Positions 11,494-23,489 of a stretch of DNA of 64,000 bases are shown one piece after another (position 1 is the first letter of the stretch; each line of letters opens with the position of its first letter). The translations under genes were made by a program, and so were the position numbers. A model generated the notes under the pieces. The model was not told the origin of the DNA and ran no database searches. It was given only the letters and a program-made list of their open reading frames with translations. Source of the DNA: Cervus elaphus (lineage: Eukaryota; Chordata; Mammalia; Artiodactyla; Cervidae); assembly GCF_910594005.1 (NCBI RefSeq), contig NC_057816.1, positions 25,375,797 through 25,439,796 of the forward strand, given 5' to 3'.

Positions 11494-13280
11494 AGCAACA
11501 AAGCCTGTGTTTTATCCTGTAAATATCACTCCTTAAGCCCTCATCACTCTCCTTTTAGCATCTATGTCAGCTCTTGACAGAGACCTCCACTTGGAATAAT
11601 CCCTTTTGGGAGTGCTAGGAGGTTAGGGATCGTTACTCTGACAGTGTAGCAGAAGAAATGTGCAGAATGCCGTCCTGAAGGAACACACACAGAGGCGTCC
11701 TCTGGGCCTCTCCTATGATGCTGACCCCCTGGGGCACTTTCGCCTTCAGGAGGACCACTGAGTCTGGAGGCAGACACACTGCAGAGCTCAACTCTAACCG
11801 TCTGATCTGGGGCCTCCAGATCAGACGAGGGCTGACTTGGAGAACTTAGCCATGGTGCCCCTTCCAGGTCTCTCTGTTTCAAGGGAAAAATCGAGAAGTC
11901 AGAAAATAATCAGGCAATGAAACAATTCTAGGCAGTTGGAAGCAAAGTGGAAAAAGATAGCTACTGGAGGAATTCGAGATTCTTGTTTTCAATTTTCTTC
12001 TCTTCTCGAGAGAGTTTTTTTTCGTTTCCATATGGACTTACCCATTTGCTGTAACAGCAGAGAGGCTCCTATAAAATTTTGTTAAAAAGGAATTCTTGAC
12101 AACATCTTAGAAAGCCCAAGTTATAAATATCTTAAAAGATAAGGAGGATACCATTGCCAAATTCAAGGAAGGAACTGGGCAAGGCATTAAAGCAGCACAG
12201 AAACAGTCTGACAGAAACGCTCAAGCCCCATCCAGCCCGAGTCCCTCATACTGAAGCTTTCTCTTTCAAAGCCACCAAGAGAGCTAGAGATGAATTTCTG
12301 AAAGCTTTGAAGCTTGAATGGCCAGAGTTGAGACAGAAGGTATGAAACGCTGTAGCCAAAGATGGCCTTATGTGTCTGCCAAGCACGTAGCAGCTTGTGG
12401 GTCTTACAAGGGAGATACTCCTGAATGTTTCCCCACCTGGGAGAATATGAACCCCGAGCATACCTTCCTTCTTTCTGGGGTTCCCTTCTAAAATTAGGAC
12501 TGCTTTGTCCAGGCCCTGCTACTGCGTCCTGTGGTGGTGTACACCCCCAGGACCGCACTGTGGCCCATGACCACATGACCATTTGAGGCTACTGAACACT
12601 GACATTGGTGGAGAAAACTGTGAAACTGGGCAATCACGCATCAGGTCATGGTCCCCAGGAATGCAGAGCCAAAAGACGACACTGGTGAGACAGGCATTCA
12701 GGAGGGCAGTCTCCCAGAGTACTTTTGGGTCTGGTTTCATGGTTGGATTTCTTTTCTTTTTTTCCTTCTATTTTTGTTTTTGGAAACTGGCAAGAGGAAG
12801 GAGTGTCAGGAAAGCATGGAGGCCTAGTAGATAGGAAACAGACCTTCCCAGTAAATGTGACCACAGGCGCGGCCCTGCCCTTCCACCACCCCCCTCTCCG
12901 TGCCCAGCCCGGATGTCACTGGAACCCCACCTTGAAGGCACTGCTCGATCCATCCCTGACGTAGCACAGCTCATCCATCCTGAGGCTTTCAGACCAGCCT
13001 GGAAGGGCTTGGCCTGGCTGCTGTTGCCATGGTAATGGAGTGCAAGGCTTCCCTAAGAACAAGAAGGACCCCTGCCTTTTCTCCGTTTCCGCTTCTGCTC
13101 CTGAGTGTGGCCCAGTGCTCTGCTTTTCCTCTGGGTCCTCTCTCTCTGCTCTTCTCCATTGCGTCCTGGCCTCTAGCCATTTTGACTCTCTTTTGGGTCC
13201 CAGAGTGTGCGAGGCTGAGTCCTGCATGAAGACTGTCCGCCTTTAGGTCCCCTGTGATCGGCGTGTTCTTCTCTTCCCCA

Positions 13281-13685
13281 TCTCGGTGCCTGGCTCACTC
13301 TTACGTCTCAGCTCAGATTTACCTTCAACAAACATTCTTGAGTACGTACATTGCGCCCTATGCTCTTCTGGGTGCTTGGGGTTACATCAATGAAGAGATC
13401 AGACAAAGTCCTAATTTCTGTGGATCAACTTTCTGTCTCTTCCTTGAATTCTCACCTGACCCCCCATCCTTCCAGGCTTGATCAAGTCCTTTAGTACATG
13501 ACAAAGGCTATCGGTGTTCTGTTTGTTTAATGCCAGTTCCCCTACATTAGACTCTAGGTTCTACAAGGTCAGGAATTATGTCTCTAATTCACCACTGTAT
13601 ACCCAGTACCAACACACTGCCTAACACCCTGAAGGGGCTTAGTAGATATGGGTGAAGAAATGGATAAATAGATGGATGAATGATA
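13281..13685 (+). mobile_element. L2 LINE 3' fragment
   Basis: tggctcactcttacgtctcagctcag...aggttctacaaggtcagg...cactgtatacccagtacc...cttagtagatatgg and a gatggatgaatga end. Confidence 0.7.
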
Positions 13686-15856
13686 ATTGTTTTTGTTGAC
13701 AAGTAGCAGTATCAGGTGTGAGGATCACACACACTTCTGGAAGGAAGTTGTTTGTGCTAAGAGGCTCAAGAAGCAGCTACACTGTGCTTTTCAAGTCCGT
13801 GGAACTTATAGCTTCTTGCTCAGCCTTGCCTGAGGTCCAGGTGTCCCACTACTTAAGCTCTAGGCTTTTCATGTTTGGTTTTTCTTTATTGACTATGACC
13901 AAGCCTGACTCTAAAGCAGCATCTGTTTGCCTTCCTTGTCAATTTCATCTTCTCGAGATGGAGACCTCCAAGGGGCTTGGTGAGGAACTAAACTCGTCAA
14001 AACTAGCACTGCATTCACTCGGTCTGCTTGGAACCCTACCTTCCCCTGGGCTGCGGCAGAGATGCTCTTCATCTGGATTAATCAGTTTCATACACTTTGC
14101 AGTCAGCTATGCTGGTATTCAGAGTAAAATGCTACCATGACAACTGCCACAACAGATGGTATTTGATCAGTCTCTAAGCTACAGAGGAGATATACAGCAG
14201 TGCTTCTGAGGTTTGCATATTTTAAGTTATCATGAGACCCAGTCCGGCCTTAACCATGACTGAAATGTAAAGTTTTCCATTTGCCTCCAAGCCCCCTCCC
14301 TTCTCTTTCCAGTTGTTTGCCATTTGTTTTGATTTTCCTTGCTCTCTGCCTGGCCTGAATGTAGATGTATTTCTGCATGTGGGAGAGCTAGGCTACCACG
14401 TACTTGGTCCATGGAAGTTGCCCTGCAGGTCTAATGTTTAGAGACTGTTGAGAAGCTATTCAACTATGGGATGGAGATCCTGGCAGAGAATGGGGGGAAA
14501 GGCTTAAAATTGCCAGCCTTTCTCTCTTGGATGTTCATGGACCACAGAGGGTGGAGGCCACGTATGGCCCCAAAGCAAGGGAAACCCTGGGAAGTGCATC
14601 CTGGTCTCACTGTGTCCCCTTACTCTGCCCTCACTTTCATCCAGCTCCTTTCTCCTCCCAAGGTCTCTGGTGTTGTGGTCCCATTTCTCAGCTTCCCGTC
14701 TCCACCCCGGCTAGCGTTGCAAACTCCAGGAGCTTGATCCCAGAGCTCTTTGACCCATTTCCATGTCTACAGCCGCAGCAGCCTTCTCACCCAGTGCCCC
14801 TCCCCACCCCCTCAGCAACACTGGAATGTCAGACTTTGCACAGATATTTTTTTCAGCTAATTTTGGAAAGCAGTTTATATTGGCCGCTATGTGTTAATGA
14901 ACAACTTCGGTTCTATTTACATACTTTGCTGGTGAAGAGTCTTTTCCTTCGCTCTGCCTCTCAACTTTAACAGGACCCGCATCCCACACTAGATGTCTGG
15001 ATCCCATATGAGCCACGAGGCTCTTTAAAGATGGGCAGGCACCTCACTGTGCTGTGATGGGAACCCCAGGGGCTGCCCCTGGCCAGTCCCCTCCGGGGAT
15101 GCTGTGGTGGGAGTTTGCAGCCTCAGTCATATAGGAGGCTGGATTATTTACCTGAACAGTGTTTATAAGAAAACCGTAAGGTGATTTTGAATCACTAGAG
15201 AGCCTGGATCAAAGAAACAGTCTCCCCTTCTGATCTCATTCCAAGTGAAGCGGGAGGTTGGAATCCACATCTGACCTTGCTCCCCAGCCCCGTGCCCTTC
15301 CTGGGGTACAGATGAAAAGAGTGTGGGTCTCCACCGCCTTGTCAGGCATGAGTTTTAACCTTAATGGAACATCATTAAAGAATGGATTTGAAACTTGAGG
15401 AATGTGTTTTGAACTCCTCCTGTGAGCAGAGAATTCATGGTAGAGGGGGAAAAAAAATTCAGGGCGCTTGACAGGCTTATGAATCGTCTTTTAAATGATG
15501 AACCAAGTTCTTATTTTTAGGTTTTACGTTTTCTGGGAGTGCAGCTCAGCCATCTGGATAGTGTTCCAGTTTCATCTCCTCTTTAGGAGAAAGCATTCCT
15601 GGTGCCCTGGGGCCTCCTCTCTTCACCTAATGGAGGGAGATCCTAATGTTTCCCTTGTTTATTAGATGCTCTGATTCTCCTGGAAACGGAGGGGAGTCGG
15701 GGTGTGTGTGGACCCTAAAGAGGAGGATTGTGTAAGTGTGGACTCCTGGACTGGGAGGAGAGCTCTGGACCAACTCTCACAAAAGGATGGAGCATAGTAC
15801 CTGGCACAGAGCAGGCATCACATAATTACCTTGATTGAATGAGTGATTAAAAGAAT

Positions 15857-16055
15857 CATCTCAGATTTCTCATCCTTGGCACTGCTGACATGTGGGGTTG
15901 GATAATTCCTTATTGGGAGGGATCTGTGTTAGTAGCAAATGAACACTAGATGTCAGTTCCCTTCAGGGTTGTGACAACCCCGAATGTGACCAGATGTGGC
16001 CAGATGCCCCCCGGAGGGGGGGTGCACAAAACCCTCCTTTCTTCGTCTCCTTCAC
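15857..16055 (-). mobile_element. MER20-type DNA transposon remnant
   Basis: Antisense pattern of MER20 (hAT-Charlie): tggataattccttattgggaggg...actagatgtcagt...gttgtgacaacc...gatgccccccgg. Confidence 0.72.
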
Positions 16056-16192
16056 TCAGTGAAGAACTACTGATCAAAATTATGAAATTCACTGACAGAG
16101 TGATAGGGCTGTAAGAAAAAAAAAAAGAATCAATGAGAGATGAAGTATTCTAGGTAACCCATGTATATTATTCCTCCCCTTAACAGAATTTA

Positions 16193-16382
16193 GGACTTCC
16201 CTGGTAGCTCAGAGGATAAAGCGTCTGCCTGCAATGTGGGAGACCCAGGTTCGATCCCTGGGTTGGGAAGATCCCCTGGAGAAGGAAATGGCAACCCACT
16301 CCAGTATTCTTGCCTGGAGAATCCCATGGACAGAGGAGCCTGGGTCGCAAAGAGTTGGACATGACTGAGCGACTTCACACAG
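16193..16382 (+). mobile_element. Bov-tA SINE with 12-bp TSD
   Basis: Sense element from ggacttccctggtagctcag to gactgagcgacttcacac, with a short deletion in the body. Perfect taacagaattta repeats at 16181-16192 and 16383-16394. Confidence 0.93.
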
Positions 16383-16834
16383 TAACAGAATTTAACATTT
16401 AAAAAGAAAACCCGTGGATCAGTTGAAATGTACCAAGGCTAGCCTTGCAAGAAGAAATTACCATGGACTTTAAATGATGGCACATACATCAAATGCTCCA
16501 TAAATGTGCTCCTTGGAAGGGCAGTTCTGTAGAATTGCCACGTTGTAAGAGAGCAGAGCTTTTCCTGACTATGTTGGTAGGCGTCCTTTTTTCTGTGTTC
16601 AGTGTCACATTTCCACAGTATTGATGAAAAACACTTAAACCTACCCATCTCAGCCCATCCACGTGACACCTCCCAGGGTAAATAACAAGCATACTATTTT
16701 TGATTTTTCATTATCAGGTTCCGGGGCTGCAGCTTTTTTCTGCTTCTCATTTTCCACAGGGACATAATTGCCAAAGCCTCCCTTTGGAGCTGTGCACCAC
16801 GAGATAGTAAAAAGAAGTAGGTTTGGGTCCTGTA

Positions 16835-16990
16835 TAGCACAGGGAACTGTATTCAGTGTCCTCTGATAAACTATAAGGAAAAGGATATGGAAAAGAATGT
16901 ATATATAACTGAATCACTTTACAGATTAACACAACTTTGTAAATCGACTATACCTCAATAAAATTAATTTAAAAATTAAAAAATAAACAC
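16835..16990 (+). mobile_element. L1 3' end
   Basis: Sense L1 terminus: tatagcacagggaactgtattc, actgaatcactttacag, ctatacctcaataaaattaa, then A-rich tail. Confidence 0.8.
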
Positions 16991-17530
16991 ATACCCCCCC
17001 CAAAAAAAAAGTGGATAGGATTATAGGAAGAGACAAGTGGTAGCAGGAGAATTTTGTAATTTTACCGTGATTTCAGGTGAGTGGTTTTGGCCTGTTCCCA
17101 CTGTGTACAATAGCATGAATTCTCAAAAGCACGGTTTTGTAATAGAGTGCAGTCACATTTAGAGAGAGGATTTTTATTTCACTTCTACACGGAAGCTGGC
17201 TGCTCTGAAACACCTTGCACAGAATCCTCCCAGCCATTCTCTTCCTTCTCTGTTCACCCCTTTCCTCCCCCGGCTTCCCTCCAAGGTGGTAGCACCTGGT
17301 CGTCACTGTCGGTCACCCTGCACTGGAGAGAAGAAAGGAGTGCTTAAAGCCATCTCATTTTTCCTCCCGCTTTGTAAAATACGACTTTCTGCCATGGTGG
17401 CAGGCAAAACCCATAGCATCAGCATTTATTTTATTTGTGGGAAATTGCATTCTATCCCTTTTCCTAGAGATGAAAGAGTGCCTCCCAGATGAAGACCCTG
17501 GAAGCTGGGAAAGAGATGGGAACCTGAGCT

Positions 17531-17550
17531 AAAAAAAAAAAAAAAAAAAA
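17531..17550 (+). repeat. Poly-A run of 20
   Basis: Twenty A bases, not attached to a retroposon I can recognise. Confidence 0.95.
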
Positions 17551-18130
17551 TGCGAGGATGGAGCAGATTCTTTTTCAGTGGATGCAGTTTTATTCAGGTG
17601 TCCCCAAGCTTAACTTAACATGTTTAGAAGCTGCGAAGACTGAGAGCGGAGAATGCCAGACATCAGGGGAGGGTGGACATGAACTTGAAGAAGACTGCCT
17701 TGGAGCCAGACTGTACTCAAATGAGAGCTCGTAAAATGGAGACACTTTACTCTGTGGCTATGACGGAGCCATCAGGATGTTGCTTGGGGGAGGAGAGGAG
17801 GATGGTCACAAGCACAGTGTGATAGACAGTCATTTATGGGTTCAGAACAAACCCCTGGGGTCAAATACTGGTTTGAACTCATAAGCATGTGGCTGGAGCC
17901 TGGGAAGTCGGGCGAGGGCTGGGGGGTTGTAGAGGTAAGGACGAAGTGAAATGCAAACTCTGTGAAGTCCAAAGTTCCCTCTGTCAAGTCCAAAGCAATT
18001 TCTTTTATTTATGGTTACCATTGACATGAATCAAGCCTGAACATTTTCCTGTAGACCTAAAAGTAATTAACCCTGACAACTGAAGTCAAATTAGACCTTT
18101 GGGAATGACCTAATTGCTCTTTCCTGCCGT

Positions 18131-18161
18131 GGGGGGGTGGGGGCGGTGGAGGGGGAACGGG
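18131..18161 (+). promoter_or_regulatory. G-quadruplex-forming motif
   Basis: G runs of 7, 5, 5 and 3 with loops of 1, 7 and 3 nt, on the sense (non-template) strand about 0.7 kb before the first visible NAV2 exon. It satisfies the usual G3+ four-run pattern. Confidence 0.6.
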
Positions 18162-18425
18162 AGCTTGCCCTTGGCTGTAGCATCCACCCTGGAAAGCCTG
18201 GAAGGCCTCTCAGGCTCTGGCGGGGTCGGGTCCCTTCTTGCTACAGAGGACACAAACGACAGAGGTTGGGTGAGTTGGCAGCTCTCCTCGGTCCTCTGCG
18301 ATGCCTGCCATCCTGAGAATTTCGTGAGTCAACACTACCCAGATTCCTGCTGAAATTCCCATTCACTCTTTTTATATTTGACTGCTTGCCTCCTCGGGGG
18401 CTGGAAACCTCTCCCAGCTGCTGCT

Positions 18426-18445
18426 GGGGGGGCGGGGGGGCGGGG
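18426..18445 (+). promoter_or_regulatory. Second G-quadruplex-forming motif
   Basis: G runs of 7, 7 and 4 separated by single C bases. The long runs can each supply two tetrad columns, so four columns are available. It lies 0.4 kb before the exon at 18836, on the same strand as the motif at 18131. Confidence 0.5.
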
Positions 18446-18835
18446 TGCGTCTCCTAACCTCATCTCCACCTCCATGTTTCTGGCAGCTGCTCAAGTGTTC
18501 AGGATAGCACTGGTGACTGTGATCAACACGAGAACTCCCATTTCACCCTGGTTATTTTTGGCAGCCGTGAGCAATCCAAGGCCTCGACTCTTGGCACTGT
18601 GTGTGGTTAGGATATTAGGTAACGTTTTCCTGTGCAAGGACAGACAAAGGAGAGTCCTGACCTGCATCCATCCATCCGTCCGTTCGGCATTTTCATGTCA
18701 TTTTTTTCCTCTTCGAGAAACTTAGCAAATGCACAATGGACCCTCTCTCTGGCATAGCCTCTTGTTCCTAATAAGAGATGGCTCTGGAGAAGGCTAAACA
18801 TTGATTGAGTGTATATTGTGTTTTTTTCCTCCTAG

Positions 18836-18908
18836 ATTGAAAACATAGATGCCTGCTTGAATTTCCTGGCAGCTAAGGGAATAAACATCCAAGGACTCTC
18901 TGCAGAAG
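18836..18908 (+). CDS. NAV2: NAV2 coding exon (second half of CH domain)
   Basis: A 73-nt internal exon preceded by a T/C-rich tract ending in cctcctag and followed by the donor gtgagt. It begins on a codon boundary and ends one base into a codon (phase 0 to 1). The peptide starts IENIDACLNFL and continues through KGINIQGLSAE, which I recognise as the C-terminal half of the calponin-homology domain of neuron navigator 2. NAV2 is a large cytoskeletal protein, retinoic-acid responsive and homologous to C. elegans UNC-53, that acts in neurite outgrowth and axon guidance. Its CH domain is N-terminal and an AAA+ module lies at the far C-terminus. The final G joins the AG that opens the next exon at 30485 to give Glu, so the reading continues as EEIRNGN. 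The exons encoding the first half of the CH domain were not found upstream in the window. NAV3 and NAV1 are alternatives, but the next exon fits NAV2. Confidence 0.95.
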
Positions 18909-19229
18909 GTGAGTGAGCGCTTGTCATGAAGTTGCGCTTTCACTGTTTGAAATGCCCAGCTGTTGCTTATTGATGACATTTGTAGAGTTAAGCCAGTGGG
19001 TCCTGGTAGACCCTTCCAATCTTGTTTCTTTCTGGTTTTGAGACTGCTCAATGCTTGTCTACACTTGCGGATGCCAGTTTTTTTGACAACCTGAAGAATC
19101 ACTCCGAGAGTGCCGATCCAACCATGCCAGCCTCGTCTGCCTGGCGCAGAGGGAGCAGTGAAGACGGAGCTGGTTCTCTCTGAGAAGGGTTTCATCACAC
19201 AATGCCGATTTGATTCACATGGCCAGCGA

Positions 19230-19510
19230 GTCAGTTAATTATCAAGCCAGGCCTTATCTGTGGGAGAGAGAACACTTAACCACAGAACATATTTAAATCG
19301 TACAAGTTCCCAGGGAAAAATGCCTAATCCTTATCTCTTACTTTTGTTAGAAGAAGCAGCACTTTTCCTAGCTCCAAAAAAAAAAAAAAGCACGTGATTT
19401 ATTAATGAGACTCTCCATTCTGACATCCTGATTAGTTTTTAATTAACTCCAATTTGGTGGCTAATTAACACATTAATGTTTGCTGGTGGTTTGCTGTTCA
19501 ATTAAGTGTT
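19230..19510. promoter_or_regulatory. Candidate enhancer: cluster of homeodomain-type sites
   Basis: This block has TAATTA-type cores at 19236-19241, 19439-19446 (TTAATTAA) and 19462-19467. It also has ATTAAT at 19401-19406 and CATTAATG at 19471-19478, and a palindromic E-box CACGTG at 19391-19396. No SINE or LINE interrupts it. Dense homeodomain cores in repeat-free intron next to a neural gene fit a conserved enhancer, but conservation cannot be judged from one sequence. Confidence 0.3.
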
Positions 19511-20618
19511 GGTCTGGAGATGGCTGCTCTGAATTCTTAGCCTCCTCAGGCAACGTCTCACTGTGGAAACTCGCCGTCTCTCTCTCTCTCCTGTTTGTAA
19601 ATATAAGCAGCTGCCAGTTCCAAGGCTGCCACAGGCCCCGGCATCCTCCCAAACTCATTAGGCTGCACCTGCCTCCAGTTTTCCCAGAACAGGTAGAGCC
19701 GTGTGGGCTTCAGATGACACCACCCTAGCATGCTTGTGTTTCGCAAAGTTGCCTGTTAGCGTGGACTCTGGGGGTTAGGGTGGGGAGGCGGGGAGCGCTG
19801 AGGAACGACGCAGCCCGTGGAGCAGGTAAGTTTGCAAACATGAACCTTTTGGGCCCTGTTCCTTACCTTTGCCCTGCTGCGTGGCGAAAGCTCGGTTGTC
19901 CTGGCTGGGTTTCTGGACTGTAGTCTCTCTCTTGGTTTTGGAGGTGGGCGGCCGCTATTGGTGTCTTGTGTCTCTGATCGCGATTCCCCAAGTGGGACCT
20001 CTAATAGGCTGGGGCTGTCCCGGGTCAGGCACGGTCACACTGCTTCCAGAAGTCTCTGAGCGAGCTCCTGGTGATCAGCCTTCATCTCAGCTCAGAGAGA
20101 AGGGTCCACAGAGGATTGTTTGGTCTGGGCTATGGGCCCTTGGTGGGCCCTTCTCCACCGGGGATGAGACCTAGGCTGAATGGCATGTGGCATGCAGCTT
20201 GCTGGGGCGTGGGGGGTTGTTGGTGGTATTTCCATGGAGACGTAGGCAGATGCAAATTTCAGTTCCAAGGAGCACATGACTTCTTCCTGGAAGAGAGTGC
20301 TGGTGTAGGTGGTGGGCACGCTTTCGTTCTAGTTCCTGGGTATGATTAGATCCCGGGCGTGTGCCCTTACAGCAGAGCATCAGCAGGGGCTTCTACAAGT
20401 TATGTGCAGCAGAAGGAGCTCCAGAGGATGTAGACTGTAGGCCAGCTTCATCTCATGTGGTCTGAAGGGGACCTTAGCCACCGTGCCATCCATCTACCCA
20501 TTGTCCTGCCTTCTGCCTGCCCTGTCTCTCCCCCGCCCCCACCTGCCCCATCTTCTCTATACCTTAAGGCATAGAGAGTCTACTCAACAAATGTTTGTTG
20601 AATGAATAAGTACCAACT

Positions 20619-20822
20619 GCACCCAGGTGGCTTAGTGGAATCCACCTGCCTATGCAGGAGATGCAAGAGACCTGGGTCCGATCCCTGAGTCAGGAAGATC
20701 CCCTGGAGGGGAAATGACAATCCACTCCAGTATTCTTGCTTGGAAGATTCCACAGACAGAGGAGCCTGGTGAGCTACAGTCCGTGGGATCGCAAAAGAGT
20801 CAGATACGACTGAGCACACACG
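20619..20822 (+). mobile_element. Bov-tA SINE
   Basis: Sense element, head cccaggtggcttagtgg, tail agatacgactgagcacacac. Diverged; no clear target-site duplication. Confidence 0.88.
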
Positions 20823-20849
20823 CACGTGCTTTGAAAGCTTTTATCCACA

Positions 20850-20985
20850 TCAGCCCCAGCGCTCACAACAGGTGTTGGAATTTACAATAGACCGAGTTTA
20901 CAGACGAGGAAATTTTTCCTTAATGAAGTTGTGAAGCCTCTAGTGAGTGAGTGGCAGGGCAAGGTGTTGAACCCAAGTGATTTCA
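20850..20985 (-). repeat. MIR SINE
   Basis: tttacagacgaggaaattt, gtgagtggcagggcaagg, antisense. Confidence 0.6.
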
Positions 20986-21370
20986 GAGCTCACATTCATG
21001 GTGTCTTTGGGGACAGCAACAGCAGGTGGATAAAATGCAAGCATGCCATGTACAGATGAAGCCAAAACAGGTGTAGAGCCTTTGTTCTAGTGGACACTGT
21101 CTCAGAAGATGCTGGGCAGCTCCCAAAGGGCACATCCTGCAGAGGGACCAGCCCCGGCCCCCAGCCAGTGGTGGGGTGTGGCCCCTGTGAGTCTCTGAGC
21201 AGAGAAGAACTAGAACCAGTGGGTTGAGAATCAGTCACTGGGGTAAAACCATGAAGTGAGCTTTTCAGGAACTGCCCCCAGCTGTGCTATGCTAACCCCC
21301 ATCTTTCCTGCTGGGTCGAGGCTCATTTAATATCTGGGCCAGAACCTATTTCTCTTCAGTCTTGCACAGT

Positions 21371-21545
21371 TATTGGGAGATGCAAGAGACATGGGTTCCA
21401 TCCCTGGGTCGGGAAGATCCCCTGGAGGAGGAAATGGCAACCCCCTCCATTATTCCTGCATGGGAAACTCCATGGACACAGGAGCCTGGTGAGCTCCAGT
21501 TCATGGAGTCGTGAAAGATTCAGACACAGCTGAGCAGGCACGTGT
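21371..21545 (+). mobile_element. Bov-tA SINE, 5'-truncated
   Basis: Begins within the tRNA head (gggagatgcaagagac) and ends gctgagcaggcacgtg. The sequence after it resembles that after the copy at 20619. Confidence 0.85.
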
Positions 21546-22649
21546 GCATGCACGTGCTTTTAAGGCTTTATGTCTTAAATTTAAGGATAGATTTATGTCA
21601 GTATTTAAGACTCAGTCTTGTTCATTTTTAAGCTTCAATCTCAAACTCAAAGCCTTTTCCTGGTGTCCCCCCCAGAGCAGCTGGCTGTGGAAGACTGAAG
21701 TGGGGTGGGGCATGATGCCTTCCTTCCCCTTCCCTTGTCTCCATGCCCGAGTAGCCAGGATCGGGGCCAGAGCAGAGAGGCAGAGTTCTGCCAGGGATGA
21801 AGTTGCTGTCCTTCTCTCGGATGACTGTCATTGCCACTGTCCCTGGGTGGGGGTCTCTGTGTGCCCTGCTGACTGGGCACTCACTCCCACGCTGCTTCCA
21901 GGGTCTGGTGGTCTTGGTGGTCTGGTGGGAGATTTGACCAGTTTTTCCGCGGGTAGCATTCACCTCCCATCCCCCTGATTAGGACTCCTTCTCTCTGTCC
22001 CTACACTGAGGTGGTCCCAGTAAGGCCGTAGACCTCAGCCTCATGATCCCTGCGTTACCCACCATAGAGCGGCAGGAATGTGTGGGCTCTGTCCTCCGCC
22101 TGTAGTGGTGGAACAGACCTGCTGGCACCTGGATGTCCCCAGCATACGGTCTCTGTCGAGCTGTTTCTAGCTTAGGAGGCCCACAGGCAGCTCTGCCAAG
22201 TCTCTTCTAAGCACGGGTCCCCACAGGGCCCTGGGGTACCAGCCCCACCACTTGGAGTAATTCTCTTGGGGCCTCCACTCCCTTGACTTGAAGAAGCACA
22301 TGGACCCCACCTCCTTGCTCCTTGGGTAAGGGGAGGGGATATCCTGTCTCTCAGATCATCAGTCATGACCACCTTTGCTCACCCCAGTGCCATTCTCTCA
22401 TCTGGATCTTCTCCTGACTTGGGGTTGGGTGGATCGAAGTGGGTGATGCTGGTCTTTGATGGTAAGACTGATTCTGGACTAGTACAGGCTTGTGGGGGTG
22501 GGGGGAGTGGGTGACTGGCCCCAAGTTTTGTCAGTTCCTTGAACTTACAAATCAAGAGTACTGAGAGCATTTTATCCTCAAATGAGTCTTAGTCACAATT
22601 TCAGGGTTACAGGAAATATCTTCGTTGGACATACTGTTCAGTTATAGGA

Positions 22650-22835
22650 AAGGAAATCATATATTGAGAACCCACCGTGGGCCATCACTGGGCTGAGAGC
22701 TGTACACAATTTTTACCTTATTTGATTCCCCAGGAACCTTCTGAGGTCAGTATTTATATTACCCCATCTTACAGATGAGGAAACTGAGGCCCAAAGTGAT
22801 TGTTACATGTAACAAAAGGGCGGCCCACAGATAAG
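22650..22835 (-). repeat. MIR SINE
   Basis: cttacagatgaggaaactgaggccc with the upstream tattgagaaccc...gggctgagagc part, antisense. Confidence 0.72.
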
Positions 22836-23489
22836 CATTGATCAAGCTACTCACAGCTGTAGATTTAAAGACCTTGTGTTTTCTACTGCTTACCACTACG
22901 CACACTTCCAACCACTTGCATAACTACTAGAAAATCATTATGGTGTTTAAAGAATAATGTCATATTAATGCTTTCTGTTTTGCTTTTGAAGATGATTGAG
23001 CACCCCAAGGTTCCTCCTCTGATGGAAAAAAAAAAAAATCAGTGGTTGGATAGCCCCACAGGCACATCGCCACCCTTTCCCAGTGACTTAAGCAGGTTTG
23101 GAACCCAGGAGGGTGTATGCACCTGTCCTTGAAGCATTTCAGCAGCTCAGGCCCTGCCCTGACCTGCCTGTGAGAGAGCCACAGGGAACCTTTGTTCCAG
23201 AGCAAGACTGCCAATGCCTGTGAGCCGAGGCTGCAGGCCAAGGTGAACCCTGCGGAGACGCTGCACGTTTGTGGCTTCTCCCACCTCCTCGATGTTCCCA
23301 GAGGTTGGACCCATCCACTTGCTCCTGGAGACTGGCCAGAGGCCTGTGAGCTTGTGTCTCACCCTGCCCTGGGTGATTGTCTAGATCCCTTCAGCCCCTT
23401 TCCTACCACACTTCTGTCGCCACCATCTGTAAACCTGTCCCTGGGAGGGAGGCCTCTATTCCTGGGGGTGTTTTTTTTTTTTCCCCCTG

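Larger units (their letters stand above)
1..18835 (+). other. NAV2: NAV2 upstream intron (3' part)
   Basis: Everything before the first visible exon is read as intron, because that exon begins mid-CH domain with a splice acceptor. The intron is at least 18.8 kb. Outside the repeats listed separately I see no recognisable gene. Stretches with nothing identified are 3099-3737, 4386-5362 (a doubtful MIR remnant near 4540-4720), 5696-6234 (T-rich run near 5792-5816), 6531-7785, 8444-8765, 8924-9643, 10079-10569, 11510-13280, 13690-15856 (an L2/MIR-like tail near 15765-15835), 16395-16834 and 16991-18130. Several overlapping ORFs of 60-150 codons occur on both strands in 11560-14970, but none resembles a known protein or starts in a convincing context. 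Confidence 0.8.

Noticed and set aside
12154..12345. 63-codon Lys-rich open frame ending in agacagaag|gtatga, considered as a NAV2 or host exon
   Set aside because: It matches no NAV2 segment I know, has no clear acceptor in the right place, and is too short to trust.
13718..14140. 140-codon open frame on the + strand
   Set aside because: No known domain, no splice-site support in frame, and similar-length frames occur on the other strand nearby.
16200..16270. tRNA-like sequence with A and B boxes
   Set aside because: It is the tRNA-derived head of a Bov-tA SINE, as are the similar segments at 34795, 58440 and 62970; not tRNA genes.
19688..19825. 138-nt segment with a perfect CAG|gtaagt donor after the first NAV2 exon
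   Set aside because: Joined in the NAV2 phase it meets a stop codon after about 13 codons. It could be a poison exon, but nothing else supports that.
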